Shown: positions 1 to 9,752, counted from the stretch's first letter. The stretch is DNA of 64,000 nucleotides from Hydrogenophaga pseudoflava NBRC 102511 (GCF_001592285.1 NZ_BCWQ01000001.1:62001-126000); one strand, 5' to 3'. A program made the numbers and translations. Notes: generated by a model not told the origin, from the letters alone.

Positions 1-831
1 GCCAAGTGCCACGGGGGCTGGACTGCCCGCCACCGGTGGGCTGGCTTTCAGCTGGCCACGAACCACGGCTTCCGCTGCGGTCTGCCCGCGTTCCATGAGG
101 TCCAGGGCGAGCAGGGCGGGAAATGGCGAGGACTGGTCGGCGGCGTGCCCGTTCCGGGCGGATGTAAGCGCCTGGGTGGGCTGGTTGTTGCCCAGCTCCA
201 TGGCGCCGATCGTGGTCCATGCCGCTGCGGCATGCGGTCCCTGTTTGATCACTGGAGCGAGGGCTTCGCGCACCACCTGAAGGGCGGCAGCCTTGTCCGC
301 CACCCGTCCGTAGATGCGGGGGATTCCGTTGATGGCGTCGTTGCGGGATGCGGCAGGGGCCTGGTCGAGCAGGCGGCGCAGAACCGGACCGGTTTCGCCC
401 ACGCGGTTGAGCGCCAGCAGAATCTCGAGTTCGAAGCGGTCGGCTTCGGGTGAGACCGGGGTGGCCTGCGACCATGCGCGCGCTGCCGCCAGCGCCGCGT
501 CGCCCGAGCGGGCCTGCAGGGCGATTTCCACGGCTCGGCGGAACAGGTCGGGGTCGTTCTGCTTGCGGGCAGCGTCCAGGATCAGCGAGTAACCGGTGCC
601 GGGCTCACCGGAGGACACATTGAGCTCTCCGAGCAGCAGCTGATAGAACAAAGGAGCAGAAAGCGCGGAGTTGGCCGCCGGAGGCTCTGCAGGTGGACTG
701 TCCTGGGCCAGCGCCAAGGTCGGCAGACCCGCCAGGAGGCCGAGACACAGCACTGCTTGTTGTACTGTCCGGATGCTCCGACGTTGCGGGCTGTGGTGGC
801 TGCGGTCGGGCGGAGTATTCATCAAGCTCAT
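1..831 (-). CDS. Secreted tetratricopeptide-repeat protein, 3' end outside window
   Basis: An open frame runs leftward from ATG codons at 831 (or 822) to the window edge without a stop, giving 277 codons. It begins with a short basic stretch and a hydrophobic segment ending in ALA around residues 20-41, which reads as a signal peptide, so the protein is probably periplasmic or outer-membrane linked. The rest is Ala/Leu-rich helical sequence with TPR-like pairs (for example DAARKQNDPDLFRRAVEIAL and AAAWTTIGAMELGNNQPTQA). TPR proteins divergent from mutM are common in Comamonadaceae; their function is not established. The start is uncertain between the two ATGs. Coding use matches the neighbours. 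Confidence 0.8.
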   Translation of the reverse strand, partial: MSLMNTPPDRSHHSPQRRSIRTVQQAVLCLGLLAGLPTLALAQDSPPAEPPAANSALSAPLFYQLLLGELNVSSGEPGTGYSLILDAARKQNDPDLFRRAVEIALQARSGDAALAAARAWSQATPVSPEADRFELEILLALNRVGETGPVLRRLLDQAPAASRNDAINGIPRIYGRVADKAAALQVVREALAPVIKQGPHAAAAWTTIGAMELGNNQPTQALTSARNGHAADQSSPFPALLALDLMERGQTAAEAVVRGQLKASPPVAGSPAPVALG

Positions 832-914
832 GATAATGGAAGGGTCCAGGTCGGCAGGTCTGGGATTCCGGTGCCCGGTCGGGCGTTCCCTTCACCGTCA
901 GAAATCACCAAGCC

Positions 915-1730
915 ATGCCTGAACTGCCCGAAGTCGAGGTCACCCGCCGCAGCTTTGCTGACCGCATCGCTGGCGCGGAGATCCGGGCTGCGCTGATGGG
1001 CAAACCCCTGCGTTGGCCTTTGGGGGGCGATCCCACGATGCTGACCGGCCGCCATGTCCTGGCGGTCGGGCGTCGCGGGAAGTACCTGCTGATTCACCTG
1101 GATCAGGGGGTGCTGCTCGTTCATCTGGGCATGTCCGGTAGCCTTCAGTTCGCCAGCGAGCTGCCCGAGCGGGGTGTTCACGATCATTTCGAGCTTCACA
1201 CCTCCCGGGGCGTGCTGCGTCTGCACGATCCCCGGCGGTTTGGTGCCGTGGTGCTGGTCGACTCGATGGAGGATCCGCGGGCCCGCAAGCTGCTGGACGG
1301 GCTGGGGGTCGAGCCTCTGGAGCCGGGGTTCGAGCCGGTCGGGTTTCACATGGCCTTGCAACAGCGGCGTGCCAGTATCAAGCAAGTGCTGCTGGCCGGT
1401 GATGTGGTGGTCGGCGTGGGCAACATCTACGCTTCCGAGGCCTTGTTCATGGCCGGCATTCGTCCGACGGTCCGCGCCGACCGCCTGAGCCGCCCGCGCG
1501 CGACCCGCCTGCATGGGGCGATCGTCCATGTGCTCCAGCGCGCGCTGGCGCTGGGGGGCAGCACGCTGCGCGATTTTTCCAGCGCAGATGGCCAGAGCGG
1601 CTACTTTCAGATGGACGCCATGGTCTACGGTCGGGAGGGGCAGCCCTGCAGGGCGTGTGGCACCCCGATACGGCAGCTGCGCCAGGGACAACGCTCGACC
1701 TATTTCTGTCCCCGTTGCCAGAAGCCGTGA
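915..1730 (+). CDS. mutM: Formamidopyrimidine-DNA glycosylase
   Basis: Base-excision repair enzyme that removes 8-oxoguanine and other oxidised purines and nicks the abasic site. The 271-residue protein starts [12 protein letters not shown], carrying the catalytic N-terminal proline and Glu3. The conserved beta-hairpin lysine is in [10 protein letters not shown] (K56). A C-terminal zinc finger has Cys245, Cys248, Cys265 and Cys268 (C-x2-C-x16-C-x2-C). The length is typical of the family. It is followed by a dynamin-like GTPase and then mutY, its partner in the oxidised-guanine (GO) repair system. Nothing is missing from the active site. Confidence 0.97.
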   Translation: MPELPEVEVTRRSFADRIAGAEIRAALMGKPLRWPLGGDPTMLTGRHVLAVGRRGKYLLIHLDQGVLLVHLGMSGSLQFASELPERGVHDHFELHTSRGVLRLHDPRRFGAVVLVDSMEDPRARKLLDGLGVEPLEPGFEPVGFHMALQQRRASIKQVLLAGDVVVGVGNIYASEALFMAGIRPTVRADRLSRPRATRLHGAIVHVLQRALALGGSTLRDFSSADGQSGYFQMDAMVYGREGQPCRACGTPIRQLRQGQRSTYFCPRCQKP

Positions 1731-1748
1731 GCGGGACGGGCGCGATGC

Positions 1749-1754
1749 TATATT
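1749..1754 (+). promoter_or_regulatory. Likely -10 box ahead of the dynamin-like GTPase gene
   Basis: TATATT lies 27 bp before the ATG at 1781, in a short AT-rich patch just after the mutM stop. No convincing -35 hexamer is visible, so this is a partial promoter call. Confidence 0.4.
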
Positions 1755-1780
1755 GAATAGATTCACTCCCCCACAGGCCC

Positions 1781-3724
1781 ATGAGCTTCAACCAGGAATT
1801 CGACGACCACGGCGTCTGGCGCAGGCAGTTTGCTTTGCGCCTCAAGCTCATGTCCGAATGGCTGCAGGACCACGAACTGCTGGAGGCAGGGGTTCGCGAG
1901 CGGTTGGACCAGCTGCACGCGCAGGTCCGCAACGACAAGATCATGGTTGCGTTCGTGGCCGAGTTCTCGCGGGGCAAGTCCGAACTGATCAACGCGGTGT
2001 TTTTCGCGGGCTACGGACGCCGGATCATGCCGGCCAGTGCGGGCCGCACCACCATGTGCCCCACCGAGCTGGGTTACGACTCGGAAGTCCCGCCCTGCCT
2101 GCGCCTGTTGCCCATTGAGACCCGTTTGCAGTCCAAATCACTGCTGGAATGGCGCAACGCGCCGGACAAGTGGGAGCGGGTCGATCTGGACGTCAACGAT
2201 CCCCAGCAGCTGGCCCGCGCCATCCAGAAGGTGGCCGAGGTGCGCCGGGTGACCCGTTCGGAAGCGACCGCGCTGGGTTTCTGGAACGATGAGTTGCCGG
2301 ACGATAACCCTGTGATGGGCTCCGACGGGATGATCGAGGTGCCCAAGTGGCGGCATGCGCTGATCAACATGGCCCACCCGCTGCTCAAGCAGGGGCTGGT
2401 GATTCTGGACACACCGGGGCTGAACGCGATCGGAGCCGAGCCGGAGTTGACGGTGAGCCTGCTGCCGCAGGCGCACGCCGTGGTGTTCATCCTCGGGGCG
2501 GACACCGGCGTGACCAAGTCGGATCTCGCCATCTGGCGCCAGCACATCGCCGGGTTGCCAGAAGGCCAGGCCAGCCGGCTGGTGGTGCTCAACAAGATCG
2601 ACACGATGTGGGACGCGCTGAGCACCCCCGAGCAGGTGCAACTGCAGATCGCAGCACAGCGCACCGAATCGGCCGATGTGCTGGGTCTGTCGCCGCTGCA
2701 GGTGATCGCGGTGTCCGCACAGAAGGGGTTGCTGGCCAAGGTCAGCCGGGACGAACGCCTGCTGCAGGCGAGCAACCTGATGGAGCTGGAAACCGCGCTG
2801 GGCGTCGACCTGCTGGGTCAGCGCCGCAGGATACTGGGCGCGGCGGTGGCCAGCGCGATGCAGGCCCTGCGGCAGGAAACCGGGCGACTGGTGCACACCC
2901 GTGCCCGTGACCTGGTCGAGCAGGTCCAGGAGCTCGAAGGCCTGCGCGGCAAGAACGCCGGGGTGATCAAGCAGATGCGGCTGCGCATCGAGCAGGAGCA
3001 GGCTGAGTTCGACGCCAGTGGGGCCAAGATCCAGGCCGTGCGGTCGGTGCATCTGCGGCTGCTCAAGCACCTGTTCTCGCTGCTCGGACACTCCCACCTC
3101 AAGTCGAGGGTGACCGAGCTGGCGCGGGCGCTGAAGCAGCCCGGCATCAAGCTGGGCGTGCGTCGCGCTTACGGGCACACCTTCGAACTCCTGCGGGCTG
3201 ACCTGCTGAAGGCCGACCAGCTCGCGTCTGAAATCCAGTCGATGCTCGAAGGCAGTTTCAAGGGGCTCAACGCCGAGTACGGTTTCTCCTTGCAGCCGCC
3301 CACGCCGCCGCAGCTTCAGCAGTACCTGAAAGACCTGGAGCTCATCGAAAAGAGCCACCTGCAGTACCTCAGCCTGGGCAACGCCCTGCGGCTGGCCCAG
3401 CCGGAGTTCGGCGAGCGACTGGCGCGGGCGCTGATGAGCCGGTTGCGGGTGGTCTACGACACGGCGGTCAACGCCGTGGAACTGTGGAACAAATCGGCCG
3501 CAGCCCAGCTGGACGCCCAGCTGCGCGAGCGCCGCCGCAACTTCAGCCGCCGCATCGAAGCGGTGTCGCGCATTCAGCAGGCCGCCAGCGGGCTGGACGA
3601 GCGGATTCGCGAGCTGCAGTCCCAACAGGCCGAGCTCAACCTGGTCGACGCCAAGCTGGTGGAGCTGACCGGTCAGTTGCTGGAATCACCCGAGGCAGCC
3701 CAGGCCGAAGTCGTCGAGGCATGA
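1781..3724 (+). CDS. Dynamin-family GTPase, coupled to mutY
   Basis: A 647-residue GTPase of the bacterial dynamin-like type. GTPase motifs are visible: G1 around residues 60-68 (AEFSRGKS), a Thr pair at 90-91 as possible G2, G3 DTPGL at 210-214 and G4 NKID at 271-274. After residue about 350 the chain is long charged helical sequence resembling the coiled-coil stalk of dynamin-like proteins. No clear transmembrane segment was seen. Its stop codon overlaps the mutY start as ATGA (3721-3724), so the two are translationally coupled. The order mutM-GTPase-mutY recurs in Burkholderiales. Its role is unknown; membrane remodelling or a DNA-stress function are inferences only. Confidence 0.85.
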   Translation: MSFNQEFDDHGVWRRQFALRLKLMSEWLQDHELLEAGVRERLDQLHAQVRNDKIMVAFVAEFSRGKSELINAVFFAGYGRRIMPASAGRTTMCPTELGYDSEVPPCLRLLPIETRLQSKSLLEWRNAPDKWERVDLDVNDPQQLARAIQKVAEVRRVTRSEATALGFWNDELPDDNPVMGSDGMIEVPKWRHALINMAHPLLKQGLVILDTPGLNAIGAEPELTVSLLPQAHAVVFILGADTGVTKSDLAIWRQHIAGLPEGQASRLVVLNKIDTMWDALSTPEQVQLQIAAQRTESADVLGLSPLQVIAVSAQKGLLAKVSRDERLLQASNLMELETALGVDLLGQRRRILGAAVASAMQALRQETGRLVHTRARDLVEQVQELEGLRGKNAGVIKQMRLRIEQEQAEFDASGAKIQAVRSVHLRLLKHLFSLLGHSHLKSRVTELARALKQPGIKLGVRRAYGHTFELLRADLLKADQLASEIQSMLEGSFKGLNAEYGFSLQPPTPPQLQQYLKDLELIEKSHLQYLSLGNALRLAQPEFGERLARALMSRLRVVYDTAVNAVELWNKSAAAQLDAQLRERRRNFSRRIEAVSRIQQAASGLDERIRELQSQQAELNLVDAKLVELTGQLLESPEAAQAEVVEA

Positions 3725-4791
3725 AGGTTCCAGGCCCGGTGAGCGCCGGCTTTGCGCCGGCTCTGGTGCATTGGCAGCGCCGCGACGGGCGGCATGGCCT
3801 GCCCTGGCAGGGCACCCGCGATCCCTACCGCGTGTGGCTGTCCGAAATCATGCTGCAGCAGACCCAGGTGAGCACCGTCCTGGGCTACTACCCGCGCTTC
3901 CTGAGCCGGTTTCCTGACGTGCATGCCCTCGCCGCGGCATCCGAGGACGAGGTGATGTCCCTGTGGAGCGGGCTGGGGTACTACAGCCGCGCCCGCAACC
4001 TGCACCGCTGTGCCTGCACCGTGGTATCCGAACATGGGGGCCACTTCCCCGCCACGTCGTCGGTGCTGGCCACCCTGCCGGGCATCGGGGATTCCACCGC
4101 GGCTGCGATTGCCGCCTTCTGCCACGGCGAACGGGTGTCCATTGCCGATGGCAACGTGCGCCGGGTGCTCAGTCGCTTGCTGGCCTTCGAGGGGGATCTC
4201 TCACAGGCCCGAGCCCAACGGGAGCTGTGGCAACTGGCCCAGTCGCTGTTGCCCGAGCGCCCTTCGGCGGACGACATGGTGGCCTATACCCAGGGCCTCA
4301 TGGATCTGGGGGCCGGTGTGTGCACGCTCCGGCAGCCCGCCTGCGAACGCTGCCCTGTGGCTGCGCTCTGCGAGGCGCGCCGATCAGGCACCACCGACCG
4401 GTTCCCGGTGAAGACGAAGCGGGTCGCACGTCGACACGAGAGCTGGTGGCTGCTGGTATTGCGCAAGACCGAGGCGGGGCAGTTGTCCATCTGGCTGGAG
4501 CGGCGGCCGCCGCGCGGCATCTGGGCAGGCCTGCACTGTGTGCCGGTGGCTGGAGACGACGCCCAGGCGCTGGCGGTGGTGGGTGAGCACGCGGGAGCGG
4601 CCCGGCACCTGCCTGCGCTGGCCCATGCGCTCACCCACCGCGAGCTGCGGCTGCATCCGGTGCTGGTCGATCTTGTTCCGGGCGCGGCGGAGCCGGTGAT
4701 CCCGAACGGTCGCTGGGTGCCGATGGAGCAGCTGAGCGACGTTGGTCTGCCCGCGCCCGTGCGAAGCCTGCTGCAGCAGCTGCCCGGCTGA
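3721..4791 (+). CDS. mutY: Adenine DNA glycosylase MutY
   Basis: Removes adenine mispaired with 8-oxoguanine. The 356-residue protein has the catalytic Glu42 in WLSEIMLQQTQV, a helix-hairpin-helix LPGIGDSTAAAIAAF at about 119-133, the catalytic Asp143 in IADGNVRRVL, and a 4Fe-4S cluster site Cys201, Cys208, Cys211, Cys217 (C-x6-C-x2-C-x5-C). A C-terminal NUDIX-like 8-oxoG recognition domain follows. I chose the ATG at 3721 because it overlaps the upstream stop and gives the normal N terminus; the frame is open further upstream but that part is shadow sequence. The 3' end faces rapZ across 7 bp. Confidence 0.97.
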   Translation: MKVPGPVSAGFAPALVHWQRRDGRHGLPWQGTRDPYRVWLSEIMLQQTQVSTVLGYYPRFLSRFPDVHALAAASEDEVMSLWSGLGYYSRARNLHRCACTVVSEHGGHFPATSSVLATLPGIGDSTAAAIAAFCHGERVSIADGNVRRVLSRLLAFEGDLSQARAQRELWQLAQSLLPERPSADDMVAYTQGLMDLGAGVCTLRQPACERCPVAALCEARRSGTTDRFPVKTKRVARRHESWWLLVLRKTEAGQLSIWLERRPPRGIWAGLHCVPVAGDDAQALAVVGEHAGAARHLPALAHALTHRELRLHPVLVDLVPGAAEPVIPNGRWVPMEQLSDVGLPAPVRSLLQQLPG

Positions 4792-4798
4792 CGCTCGG

Positions 4799-5737
4799 TC
4801 AGGGCCCGGCGGAGGCCGACCGGGCCGGAGGCGTTGGCCAGCCATCGATCTCGCGGTGGCGCAACCGCGTGGACCAGGCGCTGGAAAAGGCCTTGGCCAG
4901 GCGTTCCACGAGGTACACCGACCGGTGCTGTCCACCCGTGCACCCGATGGCCACGGTGACGTAGCTCCGGTGATCGTCGAGCATGTGCGGCAGCCAGTGG
5001 CGCAGGAAGGTGTCGATCTGCTCTTGCATCGCCGTCACTTCGGCATGGCGCGCCAGGAAGGCCGCCACGGGCTCGTCTCGTCCGGTAAGCGGGCGCAGGT
5101 CGGGTTCGTAGTGCGGGTTGGGCAGCATGCGCACGTCGAACACGAAATCGGCGTCCATCGGAATGCCGCGCTTGAAGGCGAACGACTCGAACACCAGGGT
5201 GAGCGGGGCCTGCTGGGCGCCGATCAGCTCCTTGATGTGGCTGCGCAGCTGTGCCGGCCGGATCAGGCTGGTGTCGAGCACCTGGGCACGGTCGCGCAGC
5301 TCCGACAGCAGCTCGCGCTCATATTCGATGGCGTCCGTGAGCGCCCGGTGCTCGTCGTTGGACGGCTTGAGCGACAGCGGGTGGCGGCGGCGCGTTTCGG
5401 AGAAGCGCCGCACCAGCGTGTCGGTGGTAGCGTCCAGGAACACCGTGGTGAGGTGGACATCCTGCCCTGGCTGGTGCCGGATCTCGGCCAGGCGCGCGGG
5501 CAGCCCGGGCAGCGAGGCCGCGCTGCGCACGTCCATCGCAATCGCCACCTTGCTGGCACGGTGGCTCTGCTCCAGGGCGATGAACGAGGCCAGCAGCTCG
5601 GGCGGCAGGTTGTCGACGCAGTAGTAGCCGAGGTCTTCCAGCGCGGTCAGGGCGATCGATTTGCCCGAGCCGGACATGCCGGTGATCAGCACCAGCTCAA
5701 TCGGCTTGAGGGGTTGGGCGGGGGCCGGCGTGTTCAT
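4799..5737 (-). CDS. rapZ: RNase adapter protein RapZ
   Basis: P-loop nucleotide-binding protein that in enterobacteria targets small RNAs to RNase E and senses glucosamine-6-phosphate. The 312-residue protein has Walker A GMSGSGKS at residues 20-27, the family motif [12 protein letters not shown] soon after, and the conserved C-terminal [15 protein letters not shown]. Its ATG overlaps the recN stop as ATGA (5734-5737), so it is the last gene of a leftward operon nadK-recN-rapZ. No PTS-Ntr genes are nearby in this window, unlike the common rpoN-linked arrangement. Confidence 0.95.
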   Translation of the reverse strand: MNTPAPAQPLKPIELVLITGMSGSGKSIALTALEDLGYYCVDNLPPELLASFIALEQSHRASKVAIAMDVRSAASLPGLPARLAEIRHQPGQDVHLTTVFLDATTDTLVRRFSETRRRHPLSLKPSNDEHRALTDAIEYERELLSELRDRAQVLDTSLIRPAQLRSHIKELIGAQQAPLTLVFESFAFKRGIPMDADFVFDVRMLPNPHYEPDLRPLTGRDEPVAAFLARHAEVTAMQEQIDTFLRHWLPHMLDDHRSYVTVAIGCTGGQHRSVYLVERLAKAFSSAWSTRLRHREIDGWPTPPARSASAGP

Positions 5738-7380
5738 GCGGTCAGCAGTTCTCGGGCGTGTGCCAGCGACACTTCCGAGCGGTCGTTGCCTCCGAGCATG
5801 CGCGCCAGTTCGCTCACACGTTGTTCGTGCGTGATCGGGGCGACGGTGCTGTGCGTGACCGACCCGCTCTGGCGCTTGCTCACCAGTAGGTGGTGGTCCC
5901 CGCAGGCAGCGACCTGGGGCAGGTGGGTGACGGCCAGCACCTGGCGGTCGCGGCCCAGCTGGCGCAGCAGTTGCCCCACGGTGTGCGCCACGGCACCACC
6001 GATGCCCGAGTCGACCTCGTCGAAGATCAGGGTCGGTGCCTGCCCCAGCCGGCTGGTGACCACCGAGATCGCCAGGGCAATGCGCGAGAGCTCACCGCCC
6101 GAGGCCACCTTGCCGACCGGGCGCGGGCTCACGCCGGCATGACCCGCCACCTGGAATTCGACCTGTTCCCAGCCGTGCGCCTGCGGTTCGTCGAGCTTCT
6201 GCAGGCCCACCTCGAACCGGCCTCCCTGCATGCCCAGGGTCTGCATGGCCTCGGTGACCGCCCGGGACAGCTTGGGCGCCGCCTGCTGGCGCAGCTTGCC
6301 CAGACGCTTGATTTCAACCTCGAAAGTGCCCCAGGCCTTGCGCTCCGCCGCGCGCAGGGCGTCCAGGTCCATGGCCTGGTCGACGCTTGCGAGTTCCTTT
6401 TTCCAGCCCGCGAGCAGATCGGCGAGTTCTTCGGGTGGTCTGCGGTAGCGGCGGGCCAGAGACATCCATTGCGACAGGCGCTGGTCCAGCGCCTCCAGCC
6501 CCGAGGGGTCCAGATCGGCATGGCGCGCGTAGTGGTGCAGGCTGTGCACCGTGTCCTGCACCTGGGCCAGGGCCGCCTGCAGCGCCTCGATGGCGTCGTT
6601 GAAGGCCGGTTCCAGGTGGGCCTGCGCCTGCAGCGCGGACAGCGCCCGGTGGATCAGCGACGCGGCGCTGCTGTCCTCATCGTCCAGTGCCGCAGCGGCT
6701 TCGCGTGCTGCGTCCATCAGGCCCTGCGCATTGGCCAGGCGGCTGTGCTGCGCGTTGATGTCTTCCCATTCGCCGGGTTGGGGCTGCAGCTTGTCGAGTT
6801 CACCGATCTGCCAGGCCAGTCGCTCGCTTTCCTGCTGCAGTGTGTTCTGGCGCTCGGCCGCACTCTCCAGCGCCTTGCGGGCCTGGCGCCAGTCGGACCA
6901 TAGCGACGCCGCCGCCGTAGCGTCGACGCCGGCGTAAGCGTCCAGCAGGCCGCGCACGGCTTCTGCGCGCGTCAGGCTCTGCCAGGCGTGCTGACCGTGG
7001 ATGTCGACAAGGTGATCGGCCAGGGCCTTGAGCTGGGCCATCGTGGCCGCGCTGCCGTTGATCCAGCCGCGGCTGCGCCCTTCGGTGTCGACGGTGCGGC
7101 GCAGCAGCAGGCTGTCGTCGGCAGCGGCAAAGCCCTGCTCATCCAGCCAGGGCCGCAGAGAAGCAGGCAGGTCAAATTCGGCGGCGATCTCGCAGCGCGT
7201 GGCGCCTTCGCGCACCACGCCGCTGTCGGCGCGCGCACCGAGTGCCAGCTGCAAAGCGTCGATGAGGATCGACTTGCCGGCACCGGTTTCGCCGGTGAGC
7301 ACGTTGAAGCCCTGGTCCAGATCGAGGTCCAGCGAGGGCACGATGACGAAGTCACGCAAGACGATGCGTCGGAGGCTCAT
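5734..7380 (-). CDS. recN: DNA repair ATPase RecN
   Basis: SMC-like ATPase acting at double-strand breaks. The 548-residue protein starts [14 protein letters not shown] and has Walker A GETGAGKS at residues 30-37, a central coiled-coil region, the signature [14 protein letters not shown] and Walker [13 protein letters not shown] near the C terminus. The start at 7380 is chosen by homology with the family N terminus; the frame extends upstream but only as antisense of nadK. It lies 43 bp after nadK and overlaps rapZ by 4 bp. No LexA box was recognised upstream. Confidence 0.96.
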   Translation of the reverse strand: MSLRRIVLRDFVIVPSLDLDLDQGFNVLTGETGAGKSILIDALQLALGARADSGVVREGATRCEIAAEFDLPASLRPWLDEQGFAAADDSLLLRRTVDTEGRSRGWINGSAATMAQLKALADHLVDIHGQHAWQSLTRAEAVRGLLDAYAGVDATAAASLWSDWRQARKALESAAERQNTLQQESERLAWQIGELDKLQPQPGEWEDINAQHSRLANAQGLMDAAREAAAALDDEDSSAASLIHRALSALQAQAHLEPAFNDAIEALQAALAQVQDTVHSLHHYARHADLDPSGLEALDQRLSQWMSLARRYRRPPEELADLLAGWKKELASVDQAMDLDALRAAERKAWGTFEVEIKRLGKLRQQAAPKLSRAVTEAMQTLGMQGGRFEVGLQKLDEPQAHGWEQVEFQVAGHAGVSPRPVGKVASGGELSRIALAISVVTSRLGQAPTLIFDEVDSGIGGAVAHTVGQLLRQLGRDRQVLAVTHLPQVAACGDHHLLVSKRQSGSVTHSTVAPITHEQRVSELARMLGGNDRSEVSLAHARELLTA

Positions 7381-7423
7381 GGCTTCGGAACAAACGAAAG
7401 GAAGGCGGCTATTTTGACCGCTC

Positions 7424-8341
7424 TCAGGCGCCCTCGTTCCAGTGCAGCTTCTTGCGCAGGGTGTCGAAGTAGCTCCAGCCCAACGGATGCAGCAGCCGCA
7501 GCGTGTGTTCCGAGCGGCGCACGACGATGCGGTCACCGTGGAGCAGGCTGGTGAGTGACTGCATGTCGAAGTTGGCGCTGGCGTCCTTGCCCGAGACGAT
7601 CTCGACCGCCACTTCGCAGTGCGAGGGCAGCACGATGGGCCGGTTGGACAACGTGTGCGGTGCAATCGGCACCATGATCCAGCCGCCCACAGACGGGTGC
7701 AGCAGCGGGCCACCGGCCGACAACGCGTAAGCGGTGGATCCGGTGGAGGTGGCGATGATCAGACCGTCGGCGCGCTGGTTGGCCACGAAATGACCGTCCA
7801 CCTCCACCCGCAGTTCGATCATGCTGGCCACGCCGGCCCGGTTGACGACCACATCGTTCAGTGCCGTCGCCTCGAACACGCAGCGGCCGTCGCGCCAGAC
7901 GCTGGCCGCCAGCAGCGACCTGGGGTCTTCCTCGAACTCGCCGCGCAGGATGGCCCGCAGGTTGTCCTGGTAGGCGCCCAGTGGAATGTCGGTGATGAAG
8001 CCCAGGCGGCCCTGGTTGATGCCCACCAGGGGCACGCCATAGCGGGCCAGTTGCCGACCAATGCCCAGCATGGTGCCGTCGCCGCCGAGCACCAGCGCCA
8101 GGTCGATGGACCGGCCCATGGCAGGGACGTCCAGCGCCGGGTATTGCAGCAGGCCGGTGTTGAGCGCGGTGTCCCGCTCCAGCGAGACGTCGCATCCTTC
8201 GTCATGCAGGAACTCGGCCAGTGTCTCGACCACCTTGCCAGAGCCGGGTGCCTGGTACTTGCCGACGATGGCCACATGGGCGAATCGCAGGTGGCGCTTC
8301 GGCGCAGAGGCCTCGTGGCGGCGGGTGTCTGGCTGGGTCAT
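7424..8341 (-). CDS. nadK: NAD kinase
   Basis: Phosphorylates NAD to NADP. The 305-residue protein contains the diagnostic GGDGT motif at residues 86-90, followed by [19 protein letters not shown] and the conserved [17 protein letters not shown] region. The ATG at 8341 is preferred over an upstream in-frame ATG because it gives the usual family length. It is divergent from hrcA with 97 bp between the start codons. A TGTAAT hexamer sits exactly 6 bp before the ATG, so the transcript may have almost no leader. Confidence 0.96.
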   Translation of the reverse strand: MTQPDTRRHEASAPKRHLRFAHVAIVGKYQAPGSGKVVETLAEFLHDEGCDVSLERDTALNTGLLQYPALDVPAMGRSIDLALVLGGDGTMLGIGRQLARYGVPLVGINQGRLGFITDIPLGAYQDNLRAILRGEFEEDPRSLLAASVWRDGRCVFEATALNDVVVNRAGVASMIELRVEVDGHFVANQRADGLIIATSTGSTAYALSAGGPLLHPSVGGWIMVPIAPHTLSNRPIVLPSHCEVAVEIVSGKDASANFDMQSLTSLLHGDRIVVRRSEHTLRLLHPLGWSYFDTLRKKLHWNEGA

Positions 8342-8347
8342 GTGCAA

Positions 8348-8353
8348 ATTACA
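8348..8353 (-). promoter_or_regulatory. Candidate -10 box of nadK, leaderless spacing
   Basis: On the minus strand TGTAAT, then six bases, then the nadK ATG. The spacing would place the transcription start at or next to the start codon. The second base departs from the usual TA, and no clear -35 is seen, so confidence is low. Confidence 0.35.
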
Positions 8354-8426
8354 ACATAGGGGGAAAGGGCAGTCGGCCCCCCGGAAACCCTTGTCCTCAT
8401 TCCCTGTTTTCGGGTGGCACCGTCCG

Positions 8427-8432
8427 TAAAAT
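8427..8432 (+). promoter_or_regulatory. Candidate -10 box of hrcA, leaderless spacing
   Basis: TAAAAT followed by six bases and the hrcA ATG at 8439. The same spacing is seen at serS, sulP and nadK. No CIRCE inverted repeat (TTAGCACTC-N9-GAGTGCTAA) is present here, so hrcA does not appear to be self-regulated through CIRCE at this site. Confidence 0.45.
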
Positions 8433-8438
8433 GGGGCC

Positions 8439-9458
8439 ATGCTGGACGACCGATCCAAACTTCTGCTCAAGACCTTGGTCGAGCGCTACATCGCCGACGG
8501 CCAACCCGTCGGTTCCCGTACGCTGGCCAAGGCGGCCGGCATGGAGCTCTCCCCGGCGACCATCCGCAACGTGATGAGCGACCTGGAGGAACTGGGGCTC
8601 ATCGCCAGCCCCCACACCTCGGCCGGGCGCATCCCCACCGCCAGAGGCTACCGGCTGTTCGTGGACACCATGCTCACCGTGCGGCGCGAGGACATTTCGG
8701 GTGCAGAAAACATCGGCGCCACCGGCATCGAGGCGGGCGCTCAGCCGCAGCGCGTCATCAGCCACGCCGCCCAGATGCTTTCCAGCCTGTCGCAGTACGT
8801 GGGTGTGGTGATGGCGCCGCGGCGCGCTTCGGTGTTCCGGCACATCGAATTCCTGAGCCTGTCGGAGCGCCGTGTGCTGGTGATCCTTGTGTCGCCGGAC
8901 GGGGATGTGCAGAACCGCATCATCCACACACAGGCGAACTTCACCCAGTCGCAGTTGCTGGAGGCGGCCAACTTCCTCAATGCCCACTACGCCGGCCTGA
9001 CGATGGAAGAAGTGCGGGCGCGGCTGCGCAACGAGGTCGAGGCCTTGCGGGGGGAGATCGCGGCGCTGATGCAGGCCGCTGTGGACATCGGGGCCGACGC
9101 AAGCGCCGAGCGTGAGGAGGTGGTGGTCTCGGGCGAGCGCAACCTGCTGTCGGTGAGCGAGTTTTCCAGCGATATGGGGCATCTTCGCCAGCTGTTCGAC
9201 CTGTTCGAGCAGAAGACCCAGCTGATCCGCCTGCTCGACGTGTCTTCACAGGCCGATGGTGTGCGCATCTACATCGGTGGCGAAAGCCATGTCGTGCCAT
9301 TTGAAGACCTGTCGGTCGTCACGGCGCCCTACGAGGTGGATGGTCAGGTGGTGGGCACGCTGGGCGTCATCGGCCCGCAGCGCATGCCGTACGACCGCAT
9401 GATCCAGATCGTCGACGTGACCGCCAAGCTGGTGAGCAACGCCCTGAGCCACAAATGA
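8439..9458 (+). CDS. hrcA: Heat-inducible transcription repressor HrcA
   Basis: Represses chaperone operons by binding CIRCE elements. The 339-residue protein has the N-terminal winged helix with [21 protein letters not shown] and the family block [20 protein letters not shown], then the GAF-like dimerisation region and the C-terminal [16 protein letters not shown] motif. It is complete. Downstream come two tRNA genes. The target groES/groEL or dnaK genes are outside the window. HrcA coexists with RpoH control in betaproteobacteria. Confidence 0.97.
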   Translation: MLDDRSKLLLKTLVERYIADGQPVGSRTLAKAAGMELSPATIRNVMSDLEELGLIASPHTSAGRIPTARGYRLFVDTMLTVRREDISGAENIGATGIEAGAQPQRVISHAAQMLSSLSQYVGVVMAPRRASVFRHIEFLSLSERRVLVILVSPDGDVQNRIIHTQANFTQSQLLEAANFLNAHYAGLTMEEVRARLRNEVEALRGEIAALMQAAVDIGADASAEREEVVVSGERNLLSVSEFSSDMGHLRQLFDLFEQKTQLIRLLDVSSQADGVRIYIGGESHVVPFEDLSVVTAPYEVDGQVVGTLGVIGPQRMPYDRMIQIVDVTAKLVSNALSHK

Positions 9459-9477
9459 GCAGGGCGTTACTGCGCCC

Positions 9478-9483
9478 TACAAT
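9478..9483 (+). promoter_or_regulatory. -10 box of the CAT-anticodon tRNA gene
   Basis: TACAAT lies 12 bp before the first base of the tRNA. It directly follows a small hairpin (AGGGCG...CGCCCT) after hrcA. No strong -35 is visible. Confidence 0.5.
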
Positions 9484-9495
9484 GCGGGCCTCGTC

Positions 9496-9572
9496 GGGCC
9501 GTTAGCTCAGTTGGTCAGAGCAGAGGACTCATAATCCTTTGGTCGTTGGTTCAAGCCCAACACGGCCTACCA
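9496..9572 (+). tRNA. tRNA with CAT anticodon, most likely tRNA-Ile2 (lysidine type)
   Basis: A full cloverleaf can be drawn: acceptor GGGCCGT/ACGGCCT (first pair G-U), D stem GCTC/GAGC, anticodon stem GAGGA/TCCTT around CTCATAA, T stem GTTGG/CCAAC with loop TTCAAGC, and encoded CCA. The CAT anticodon fits elongator Met or Ile2. Acceptor pairs C4-G69 and C5-G68 and the GGTCG-TGG-TTCAAG region resemble known tRNA-Ile2 rather than elongator tRNA-Met, so modification by TilS to read AUA is the better guess. Automatic annotation would probably say Met. Confidence 0.85.
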
Positions 9573-9583
9573 AAAAACCGTGC

Positions 9584-9589
9584 TACAAT
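9584..9589 (+). promoter_or_regulatory. -10 box of tRNA-Arg
   Basis: TACAAT sits 10 bp before the first base of tRNA-Arg, in the 27-bp spacer between the two tRNA genes. The second tRNA may therefore have its own promoter besides read-through. Confidence 0.5.
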
Positions 9590-9599
9590 GCATGTCTTC

Positions 9600-9676
9600 G
9601 CGGCTGTAGCTCAGCTGGATAGAGTACTTGGCTACGAACCAAGGGGTCGTGGGTTCGATTCCTGCCAGCCGCACCA
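9600..9676 (+). tRNA. tRNA-Arg (ACG anticodon)
   Basis: Acceptor GCGGCTG pairs fully with CAGCCGC. The anticodon loop CTACGAA gives ACG, which after deamination to inosine reads CGU, CGC and CGA. The T arm has GGGTTCGATTCC, and CCA is encoded. It is followed within 5 bases by a strong terminator hairpin. Confidence 0.96.
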
Positions 9677-9680
9677 AATG

Positions 9681-9713
9681 AAAAGCCCGCAGCCACAAGC
9701 TGCGGGCTTTTTT
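9681..9713 (+). terminator. Rho-independent terminator after the tRNA genes
   Basis: Thirteen-base arms AAAAGCCCGCAGC and GCTGCGGGCTTTT with a 5-base loop, then a T-rich run. This is the clearest intrinsic terminator in the window and separates the tRNA genes from greB. Confidence 0.93.
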
Positions 9714-9752
9714 CTTTTTCGCTCCGAAGCGTTCTCCCCGGGCCGTTCCTTC

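Noticed and set aside
8342..8438. CIRCE operator expected near hrcA
   Set aside because: No TTAGCACTC-N9-GAGTGCTAA inverted repeat is present in the nadK-hrcA gap.
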